Of a stretch of DNA of 64,000 bases, positions 18,272-25,520 are shown in pieces. Position 1 is the stretch's first letter. Every line of letters starts with the position of its first letter. The notes beneath the pieces were generated by a model. It searched no databases. It was not told the DNA's origin and saw only the letters and a list, made by a program, of their open reading frames with translations. Both the position numbers and the translations under genes were made by a program. The stretch is from Pseudomonas sp. TH41. GTDB lineage: Bacteria > Pseudomonadota > Gammaproteobacteria > Pseudomonadales > Pseudomonadaceae. The stretch spans positions 2,190,001 to 2,254,000 of the forward strand of contig NZ_JAEKFH010000003.1 in the NCBI RefSeq assembly GCF_016650695.1. The letters are read 5' to 3'.

Positions 18272-18754
18272 TTAAGCGTCGCCCTTGATCTCCTGATAAC
18301 GCTTTTCCAGTTCCTGACGAATCTGCCGACGCTGCTGGGCCTGCATGTAACGGCGTTTGTCTTCGCTGTTCTGCGGTTGCAGTGGCGGGACCACAGCCGG
18401 TTTGCGGTCGTCATCCACCGCGACCATGGTGAAGAAGCAACTATTGGTGTGGCGCACCGAGCGCTCACGGATGTTTTCAGTCACCACCTTAATGCCCACC
18501 TCCATCGAAGTGTTGCCGGTGTAGTTGACCGAAGCCAGAAAGGTCACCAGTTCGCCGACATGGATCGGCTCACGGAAAATCACCTGGTCCACAGACAGTG
18601 TCACCACGTAGCGGCCGGCATAACGGCTGGCGCAGGCATAGGCCACTTCGTCGAGGTACTTGAGCAGGGTACCGCCGTGAACATTGCCAGAAAAGTTGGC
18701 CATGTCGGGGGTCATCAGTACTGTCATCGACAGCTGGGTGTTTCCGGGTTCCAT
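18272..18754 (-). CDS. Acyl-CoA thioesterase (hotdog fold, YciA/BACH type)
   Basis: 160 residues. Hotdog-fold motif NFSGNVHGGTLLKYLDEVAY near residue 22 carries the catalytic Asp/Glu region, followed by VTLSVDQVIFREPIHVGEL. The tail after residue 130 is charged and helical. It hydrolyses acyl-CoA in the cytoplasm; chain specificity is not predictable. ATG at 18754 is preferred over 18772 because family members begin shortly before TQLSMTVLMTPD. Confidence 0.88.
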   Translation of the reverse strand: MEPGNTQLSMTVLMTPDMANFSGNVHGGTLLKYLDEVAYACASRYAGRYVVTLSVDQVIFREPIHVGELVTFLASVNYTGNTSMEVGIKVVTENIRERSVRHTNSCFFTMVAVDDDRKPAVVPPLQPQNSEDKRRYMQAQQRRQIRQELEKRYQEIKGDA

Positions 18755-18956
18755 AGCGCTCTCACGGTTCAAGGCAGGATTTCAGGGGCGCACCTCTGCG
18801 GGTGCCTTGTCAGCTTTTTCAAACCAACAGTTATCGGGACGCCGGGTGGGTGGCTGCCGTCACGCCGGGATCGATCTGTTTCCATATATTGCACCGGCTT
18901 TCTGCCGGAAGTCGCGGTGTTAACCTCCAAAAGTCCACCTTAAGGAGCCCCACACC

Positions 18957-20720
18957 ATGCATGCCATCAGTTTTATTCAAGACCTGGCAGTGATCATGTT
19001 GGTCGCAGGCGTGGTGACCGTGCTCTTCCACCGCTTCAAACAGCCCGTTGTGCTGGGCTACATCGTCGCCGGTTTCATCATCGGCCCGCATACCCCGCCC
19101 TTTGGCCTGATCCACGACGAAGAAACCATCAAGACCCTGGCCGAACTCGGGGTGATTTTCCTGATGTTCTGCCTGGGCCTGGAGTTCAGCCTGCGTAAGC
19201 TGTTCAAAGTGGGCGCCACGGCGTTTATCGCGGCGTTCCTGGAAATCGTGCTGATGATCTGGATCGGCTACGAAATCGGCCGCTGGTTTGACTGGAACAC
19301 CATGGATTCGCTATTCCTCGGCGCGATCCTGGCGATTTCCTCGACCACCATCATCGTCAAGGCACTCAATGACCTGAAGATGAAGAACGAGCGGTTTGCG
19401 CAGCTGATCTTTGGTGTGCTGATCGTGGAAGACATCCTCGGTATCGGCATCATCGCCTTGCTGTCGAGCATCGCGGTCAGCGGTACGGTTAGTTCTGGTG
19501 AAATCTTTTCCACGGTCGGTAAGCTTTCGCTGTTCATGATCGTCGCACTGGTCATCGGCATCCTGTTGGTGCCGCGTTTGTTGGCCTACGTAGCGAAGTT
19601 TGAAAGCAATGAAATGTTGCTGATCACCGTACTGGGACTGTGTTTCGGCTTCTGCCTGCTGGTCGTCAAACTCGAGTACAGCATGGTGCTCGGCGCGTTC
19701 CTGATTGGTGCGATCATGGCCGAATCCAGACAATTGCTGAAAATTGAGCGCCTGATCGAGCCGGTTCGCGACTTGTTCAGTGCAATCTTCTTCGTCGCTA
19801 TCGGGCTGATGCTCGATCCGATGATCCTGTTGCAATACGCCTGGCCGATCGCGGTGATTACGGTGGCCGTGGTACTCGGGAAGATGTTGTCCTGCGGCCT
19901 CGGTGCGTTTATCGCGGGCAATGATGGACGCACCTCACTGCGCGTGGGGATGGGGCTTTCACAGATTGGCGAATTCTCCTTCATCATCGCCGCATTGGGC
20001 ATGACCCTACAGGTCACCAGCAACTTCCTCTATCCAGTGGCCGTGGCCGTTTCGGTCATCACCACGCTGCTGACGCCGTACCTGATCCGTGCCGCCGATC
20101 CAATGTCGATCAAGCTGGCCGGTGTGATGCCCAAGCGTCTGGGGCGCGTATTCGGGATGTACGGCGAATGGCTGCGCAGCATTCAGCCTCAGGGCGAGAG
20201 CGCGCTGCTGGCGTCGATGATTCGGCGGATTCTGTTGCAGGTGGGGGTCAATCTGGCGCTGGTGATTGCGATCTTCTTCTCGGGCGCGTTCTTCGCCGAG
20301 CGCATGTCGACTTACCTGCAAGGCTGGATCAGCGACCCGAGCTGGCAGAAAGCGTTGATCTGGGGTGGGGCGCTGCTGGTCTCGCTGCCGTTCCTGATCG
20401 CCGCCTATCGCAAGCTCAAGGCGCTGTCGATGCTCTTGGCGGAGATGGGGGTGAAGCCGGAGATGGCCGGCCGCCACACGCAGCGAGTGCGCCGGGTGAT
20501 CGCCGAGGTGATTCCGATCCTCTCGCTGCTGGTGATTTTCCTGCTGCTGGCAGCCTTGTCGGCGAGTATTTTGCCGACCAACAAGTTGCTGATGCTGATC
20601 GCCGTGGTCGCGGCCGCCGTAGCGGCACTGCTTTGGCGCTGGTTCATCCGCGTCCACACGCGCATGCAGGTGGCCCTGCTGGAAACCCTGGACAATCACA
20701 ACGAATCGTCCGGCCACTGA
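18957..20720 (+). CDS. Cation:proton antiporter, CPA2 (KefB-like) family
   Basis: 587 residues. Twelve or more membrane helices. CPA2 motifs include HRFKQPVVLGYIVAGFIIGP near the start, LMFCLGLEFSLRKL, and ISSTTIIVKALNDL. After the antiporter core (about 390 residues) there are extra C-terminal membrane helices and basic loops in place of the TrkA-N domain found in KefB/KefC. It probably exchanges K+ or Na+ for protons at the inner membrane. Well-spaced AAGGAG lies before the ATG. Position next to the thioesterase and pdxY is conserved in Pseudomonas as I remember it. Confidence 0.88.
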   Translation: MHAISFIQDLAVIMLVAGVVTVLFHRFKQPVVLGYIVAGFIIGPHTPPFGLIHDEETIKTLAELGVIFLMFCLGLEFSLRKLFKVGATAFIAAFLEIVLMIWIGYEIGRWFDWNTMDSLFLGAILAISSTTIIVKALNDLKMKNERFAQLIFGVLIVEDILGIGIIALLSSIAVSGTVSSGEIFSTVGKLSLFMIVALVIGILLVPRLLAYVAKFESNEMLLITVLGLCFGFCLLVVKLEYSMVLGAFLIGAIMAESRQLLKIERLIEPVRDLFSAIFFVAIGLMLDPMILLQYAWPIAVITVAVVLGKMLSCGLGAFIAGNDGRTSLRVGMGLSQIGEFSFIIAALGMTLQVTSNFLYPVAVAVSVITTLLTPYLIRAADPMSIKLAGVMPKRLGRVFGMYGEWLRSIQPQGESALLASMIRRILLQVGVNLALVIAIFFSGAFFAERMSTYLQGWISDPSWQKALIWGGALLVSLPFLIAAYRKLKALSMLLAEMGVKPEMAGRHTQRVRRVIAEVIPILSLLVIFLLLAALSASILPTNKLLMLIAVVAAAVAALLWRWFIRVHTRMQVALLETLDNHNESSGH

Positions 20721-20723
20721 GAT

Positions 20724-20859
20724 CTTTGTAGCAGCTGGCGCAGCCTGCGTTCGGCTGCGTAGCAGTCGCAATTTAGCGATGAGGTTATTCAGGTTAACCG
20801 AGTGTCAGGGTTTACGACTGCTGCGCAGCCGGACGCAGGCTGCGCCAGCTGCTACAAAG
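20724..20859. repeat. Long imperfect inverted repeat (TAGCAGCTGGCG family)
   Basis: Arms beginning CTTTGTAGCAGCTGGCGCAG and ending with its complement enclose a 136-base element with inner partial palindromes. It lies between the antiporter gene and the convergent SMI1/KNR4 gene. The same arm unit forms the outer shell of the nested element at 58117-58268. Confidence 0.75.
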
Positions 20860-20873
20860 TCGAAGTCAGGCGA

Positions 20874-21281
20874 TCAACTTTCCAGCCAGACGTCCCGCGC
20901 CCAATGCCATACCGACTCCCAGGTTTCCTCGGCAATCAGCTCTTCTTCGGCCTGCCACAGCACCACGGTGCCGTCTTCTTCGACCAGGTAGTAGTCGTCA
21001 CCGTCCTGGCAGATCGGAATCATGCTGCGATCCACGCCAGCGTCCCAGGCGTTGGCGGCAACGTCCGGCAGGTAGGTGTGGGATTGCGGGTCGGTGACGG
21101 TCACCGGCTCCAGGCTGCCGTAGACCACGTCGCTAACGGTCAGCAAAAACTCCCTGAAGACAAACGGAATGTCGATGAACAGCTGTTCTTCGATTTCCAC
21201 GATCTGATCTTCGTCGGGCAACTCCAAGGGGACCGGTACCGGTTCGTTGGCTTCACGCAGTTGTTCGATGATTTCTTCCAC
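20874..21281 (-). CDS. SMI1/KNR4-like family protein
   Basis: 135 residues, strongly acidic. The SMI1/KNR4 pattern is visible: ELPDEDQIVEIEEQLFIDIP, then PFVFREFLLTVSDVVYG and a tail with WESVWHWARDVW. SUKH proteins include immunity proteins of contact-dependent toxins, but no toxin gene lies nearby and this one is a conserved stand-alone gene in Pseudomonas. Function unknown. Good GGACGTGGAAG region upstream of the ATG. Confidence 0.7.
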   Translation of the reverse strand: MEEIIEQLREANEPVPVPLELPDEDQIVEIEEQLFIDIPFVFREFLLTVSDVVYGSLEPVTVTDPQSHTYLPDVAANAWDAGVDRSMIPICQDGDDYYLVEEDGTVVLWQAEEELIAEETWESVWHWARDVWLES

Positions 21282-21363
21282 GTCCGGGATCCTCTTGCTT
21301 GATGGCGCGGTTTAGTTGGGGCGGTTTATACAGTAGCTCGCTATAGATGCAACCGCGAAATAG

Positions 21364-21389
21364 AAAACCCCGGCCGGGGCCGGGGTTTT
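21364..21389 (-). terminator. Intrinsic terminator of Tim44-like gene
   Basis: AAAACCCCGGCC with GGCCGGGGTTTT gives a stable GC stem followed on the minus strand by a short T run. It lies 28 bases after the stop of the Tim44-domain gene. Confidence 0.8.
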
Positions 21390-21416
21390 CATTACAGCAT
21401 GCTAACGCAGGCAGGA

Positions 21417-22292
21417 TCAGCCGTTCTGGCGAATACCGGCGACCAGCCAAGGCTGGTTTTCGCCCTGTGGACGTTCCATGTTCCAGCTTTCGCTGAACAC
21501 TTCGCCCTGGTCGAAACGCGAGGTCTTCGACACGCCGCTGAAGGTCAGGGTGGCGATGGTCTTGTCGGCGCGATCATCCACACCGTCCAGTTGAACATTG
21601 AGGTTATCAATGTAAGTGGACTGGAAACCGTCGCCCAGGTCGGCACGTTCGCGCTTGAGGAACTCCAGCATCTGCGGGGTCACGAACTCCGCGATTTTGT
21701 CCATTTCGTTGGCGTCCCAGTGTTGTTGCAGGGACTGGAAATGGTTGCGGGCCGCTTCGATGAAGTTCTTCTCATTGAACCAGGCCGGAGCATTGATCAC
21801 CGGACGAGCGGCAACAGGTGCTGCCGAACCGCCAAAGATCGAACCGCCAGCAGGCTTCTGCTCGAACGCTTCACGTTGCATCGGCGCGTGGCCAGCCGGC
21901 GCCATGTGCTCCTGTTGTTTGCGACGACGCGCAGCGATGAAGCGGAAGATCAGGAAGGCGATGACCGCCATGATCAGGATGTCGAAAATCTGCATGCCCT
22001 GGAAGCCGCCGCCCATGAACATGGAGGCCAGCAGGCCACCGGCAGCGATACCGGCCAGAGGGCCGAGCCAGCGTGAGGCGCCGCCGGCCTTGGCAGCAGC
22101 GCCAGCGGCACCGGCAGCACCAGCGGTCGCCGCAGCGCCGCCCATGCCTGAAGAAGAAGGAGCCATTTGGCTGGTCTGGTGGGTCGGCGCGGCGCCGACA
22201 CTTTTGCCGCCACCAAAGCGCTTGGCGTTGGCGTCGAGGCTCATCGTCAGGCCGATGCACAACGCCATGGCGATGCTAAGAAAACGTTTCAT
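21417..22292 (-). CDS. Tim44-domain membrane protein
   Basis: 291 residues. A signal peptide or first helix (MKRFLSIAMALCIGLTMSLD) precedes a low-complexity Gly/Ala/Ser region (about 25-75) and two hydrophobic segments (GPLAGIAAGGLLASMFMGGG and IFDILIMAVIAFLIFRFIAA). A C-terminal Tim44-like domain (about 165-291) begins WFNEKNFIEAARNHFQSLQ. In mitochondria Tim44 tethers the import motor; the bacterial homologues are of unknown role. ATG at 22292 is preferred over 22307. Monocistronic with its own terminator. Confidence 0.85.
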   Translation of the reverse strand: MKRFLSIAMALCIGLTMSLDANAKRFGGGKSVGAAPTHQTSQMAPSSSGMGGAAATAGAAGAAGAAAKAGGASRWLGPLAGIAAGGLLASMFMGGGFQGMQIFDILIMAVIAFLIFRFIAARRRKQQEHMAPAGHAPMQREAFEQKPAGGSIFGGSAAPVAARPVINAPAWFNEKNFIEAARNHFQSLQQHWDANEMDKIAEFVTPQMLEFLKRERADLGDGFQSTYIDNLNVQLDGVDDRADKTIATLTFSGVSKTSRFDQGEVFSESWNMERPQGENQPWLVAGIRQNG

Positions 22293-22471
22293 AAAGGGAA
22301 TTCCCATTTGTGGATGGCACGCGCGCCATGTTGCACAGCTGAAGTGTTACTGGCTAGCGGCAGAGTGTTTCGGGCTTTTGCCTGACAGGTTGTGTTCAGC
22401 TTCAGTCAGCGCAATAAGGCCTGTTAACGTTGGTCTGTAGGATGAGTAGATAGGTTGTGTCGGACGGTTAC

Positions 22472-22912
22472 CTAGCGTCGCAACGCCAGCATCACGACCC
22501 CGGCCGTAATCAGACCGATTCCGCCCCATTGGCGCAGGTCGAGCTTCTCGTCCAGCAGGATCACGCCCAGTACCGCCACAAACACCACGCTGAGCTTGTC
22601 GACCGGGGCGACAAGGGAAGCCGGGCCGAGTTTCAGCGCACGGAAATAGCAAATCCACGAGGCACCGGTGCCCAGTCCAGACAGCAGCAGAAACAAGTAG
22701 CTCTTGGCGGAGATAGATCCTAATGACTGATATTGGCCCGTCGCGTACAAAATCAAGGCCAGGCTGATCAAAACCACAACGGTGCGCAGCAGAGTGGCGA
22801 AATCGGAATTGACGTTTTCGATGCCGATTTTGGCAAAGATAGCGGTCAGGGCCGCAAACGCCGCCGACAACAGGGCCCAGAATGTCCAGGAAGAAAAGAA
22901 GCCTGAGCTCAT
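22472..22912 (-). CDS. EamA-family small membrane transporter
   Basis: 146 residues, four to five hydrophobic helices making one EamA/DMT repeat: FWALLSAAFAALTAIFAKIG at the start and GGIGLITAGVVMLALRR at the end. Most DMT exporters have two repeats; single-repeat forms work as dimers. Substrate unknown. ATG at 22912 is chosen; the frame stays open further upstream into a REP element, which is not coding. Confidence 0.85.
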   Translation of the reverse strand: MSSGFFSSWTFWALLSAAFAALTAIFAKIGIENVNSDFATLLRTVVVLISLALILYATGQYQSLGSISAKSYLFLLLSGLGTGASWICYFRALKLGPASLVAPVDKLSVVFVAVLGVILLDEKLDLRQWGGIGLITAGVVMLALRR

Positions 22913-22972
22913 GTGTAGTCCTTTATTAGATCGACCTGCGTCAGCACACAGTGTGGCCGCAACACAAAACCC

Positions 22973-23060
22973 TGTGGGAGCGGGCTTGCTCGCGAAGAAC
23001 GATAACGCGGTGTTTCTGATGAACCGCGTTGCTACCTTCGCGAGCAAGCCCGCTCCCACA
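22973..23060. repeat. REP palindrome (GTGGGAGCGGGCTTGC family)
   Basis: TGTGGGAGCGGGCTTGCTCG and its complement form the ends of an 88-base palindrome with inner complementary GCGGT/ACCGC arms. It lies between uvrD and the EamA gene. Sister copies sit at 30019, 34566, 37605, 46201, 54413 and inside 58117. Confidence 0.88.
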
Positions 23061-23078
23061 TAGGCCCGCTGGCGAACT

Positions 23079-25262
23079 TCAGATCGCTTCCAGCTTCGCG
23101 TAGCCGAGCATCAACCATTTGCTGCCTTCGCTGAAGTTGACCTGGACCCGGGCCTGAGCCCCCGCACCTTCGAAGTTCAGGATCACGCCATCGCCGAACA
23201 CCGAATGCCGCACCGTCTGGCCGAGACTGAAACCGGTGTCCGGAATTTCGCTGCCGCCGAACAGGCTGCTGGAACTCTGTTGCTGACCGCCACCAAACGG
23301 ACGGCTGACGCTGTTGGACAGCCGCACTTCCTGGATCAGACCCTTCGGCACCTCACGTACGAAACGCGACACCTTGTTGTAGGTCTCACTGCCGTACAGG
23401 CGTCGGGTCTCAGCATAGGTCATCACCAGATTCTGCATCGCCCGGGTGATGCCGACATAGGCGAGGCGACGCTCTTCCTCAAGCCGGCCCGGTTCTTCGA
23501 GGCTCATCTTGTGCGGGAACAGGCCTTCTTCCATGCCCACCAGGAACACGTAAGGGAATTCCAGCCCTTTGGCGCTGTGCAGGGTCATCAACTGAATGCT
23601 GTCTTCGTGCTCGTCAGCCTGGGTATCCCCAGCTTCCAGCGAAGCATGACCGAGGAACGCCGCCAATGGCGTCAAATCTTCGTCTTCCTCAGCGTTTTCG
23701 AAGTTACGCGCGGCGCTGACCAGCTCCTCAAGGTTTTCTACGCGGGCCTGGCCTTTTTCGCCTTTTTCCGCTTCGTGGTAGGCGATCAGCCCCGACTGTT
23801 CTATGACGGTCTGGGTCATCAGATGCAGCGGCATTTCCATGCACTTGGCGGCGAGGTTTTCGATTAGCTCGATAAACGCCCCGAGCGCCCCGGCGGCGCG
23901 TCCGGTCAGGCCTTTATTGGCGACCAACAGGCGCATGGCTTCCCACATCGATACATCGCTGTGGCGCGCATGGTCGCGAATCGCTTCAACGGTTTTCTCG
24001 CCAATGCCACGGGCCGGCACGTTGATCACCCGCTCCAGCGCTGCATCGTTACCTCGGCCTTCCAGCAAGCGCAGGTAAGCCATGGCGTTCTTGATTTCCG
24101 CGCGTTCGAAGAAGCGCTGGCCGCCATAGATACGGTAAGGAATCCGCTCGCGCAGCAAGGCTTCTTCCAAAACGCGTGATTGGGCGTTGGAGCGGTAGAG
24201 AATCGCGATATCGCTGCGAGCCAGGCCGGTTTTGAGCGCGCTTTCGATGGTTTCGACAACATAACGAGCTTCATCGTGCTCGTTGAATGCGGCGTACAGG
24301 TTGATCGCTTCGCCTTCGCCGCCGTCGGTCCACAGCTCTTTGCCCATGCGCCCGGTGTTGTTGGCAATCAGGGCGTTGGCCGCTTTGAGGATCCCGGCGG
24401 TGGAGCGGTAGTTCTGCTCCAGTCGAATGGTTTCGGCGTCCGGAAAATCGTCGGAGTACTGATAAATGTTCTCGATTTTCGCGCCGCGCCAGCCGTAGAT
24501 CGACTGATCATCGTCGCCCACCACCATCAGGCTGTCGCCACCCTTGGCCAACAGACGCAACCAGGCGTACTGCACGGCGTTGGTGTCCTGGAACTCGTCC
24601 ACCAAAATGTGCCGGAAGCGCTTCTGGTAATGCGCCAACAATCCCGGGTGATCGCGCCACAGGTCGAGGGCGCGCAGCAGCAGCTCGGAGAAGTCGATGA
24701 CGCCGGCGCGCAGGCACGCGGCCTCATAGGCCTCATAGATGTTGCGCATGGTGGCCAGGAACAAATCGCCGCTGGCCTGGATATGTTTCGGACGCAGGCC
24801 TTCGTCCTTCTGTCCGTTGATGAACCACTGAGCCTGACGGGCCGGCCAGCGTTGCTCGTCCAGGCCCAGCTCGCGGATTACCCGCTTGACCAGTCGTTGC
24901 TGGTCGTCGCTGTCGAGAATCTGGAACGTCTGGCTCAGGCCGGCTTCCTGCCAGTGCGCCCGCAGCAAGCGGTGCGCCAGGCCGTGGAAGGTACCGACCC
25001 ACATGCCGGCCGGGTTGATACCCATCAGCTGCTCGATGCGATGGCGCATCTCGGCAGCGGCCTTATTGGTGAACGTCACCGACAGGATTGAGTGAGGGGA
25101 GGCGTTTTCGACCTGGATCAACCAGGCGATACGGTGCACCAGCACTCGGGTTTTACCGGAACCAGCACCGGCCAGGACCAACTGACGACCCACGGAGGCG
25201 GCTACGGCCTGGCGTTGGGCATCGTTGAGGGAGTTCAGCAGAAGGGAGAGATCATCGCGCAT
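23079..25262 (-). CDS. uvrD: DNA helicase II (UvrD)
   Basis: 727 residues, the usual UvrD length. It is a 3'-5' superfamily 1A helicase in nucleotide-excision and mismatch repair. Motifs in order: Q-motif region LNDAQRQAV, Walker A AGAGSGKTR, TFTNKAAAEMRHR, Walker B VDEFQDTN, GDDDQSIYGWRGA, LEQNYRS, LMTLHSAKGLEFPYVF, and YVGITRAM. The C-terminus has the Tudor-like tail (LGQTVRHSVFGDGVILNFEG). No LexA-like site was found just upstream. Confidence 0.97.
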   Translation of the reverse strand: MRDDLSLLLNSLNDAQRQAVAASVGRQLVLAGAGSGKTRVLVHRIAWLIQVENASPHSILSVTFTNKAAAEMRHRIEQLMGINPAGMWVGTFHGLAHRLLRAHWQEAGLSQTFQILDSDDQQRLVKRVIRELGLDEQRWPARQAQWFINGQKDEGLRPKHIQASGDLFLATMRNIYEAYEAACLRAGVIDFSELLLRALDLWRDHPGLLAHYQKRFRHILVDEFQDTNAVQYAWLRLLAKGGDSLMVVGDDDQSIYGWRGAKIENIYQYSDDFPDAETIRLEQNYRSTAGILKAANALIANNTGRMGKELWTDGGEGEAINLYAAFNEHDEARYVVETIESALKTGLARSDIAILYRSNAQSRVLEEALLRERIPYRIYGGQRFFERAEIKNAMAYLRLLEGRGNDAALERVINVPARGIGEKTVEAIRDHARHSDVSMWEAMRLLVANKGLTGRAAGALGAFIELIENLAAKCMEMPLHLMTQTVIEQSGLIAYHEAEKGEKGQARVENLEELVSAARNFENAEEDEDLTPLAAFLGHASLEAGDTQADEHEDSIQLMTLHSAKGLEFPYVFLVGMEEGLFPHKMSLEEPGRLEEERRLAYVGITRAMQNLVMTYAETRRLYGSETYNKVSRFVREVPKGLIQEVRLSNSVSRPFGGGQQQSSSSLFGGSEIPDTGFSLGQTVRHSVFGDGVILNFEGAGAQARVQVNFSEGSKWLMLGYAKLEAI

Positions 25263-25520
25263 CGGGGCATTCTAGGGGGCTGCGCCACACCCGGCAAACT
25301 CCGCATTGATTTAGCCGATGAAAGTTACAGGGAGGACGACCGGTCAGTCATCCGCTGGAAGCATTGGCGGGGCTCGCCTGGTCGCTTTTAAGCCGACGGG
25401 CGCTGTCGATATTTTCGTCTACTTTATGATCTGCAGCAGTTTGGTACGGGCACTTGCTTGTGTATGCTCCGTCGACGTTTCGGGCTCATGCTCATCATTA
25501 TAAGAACAAGAATACTGCCT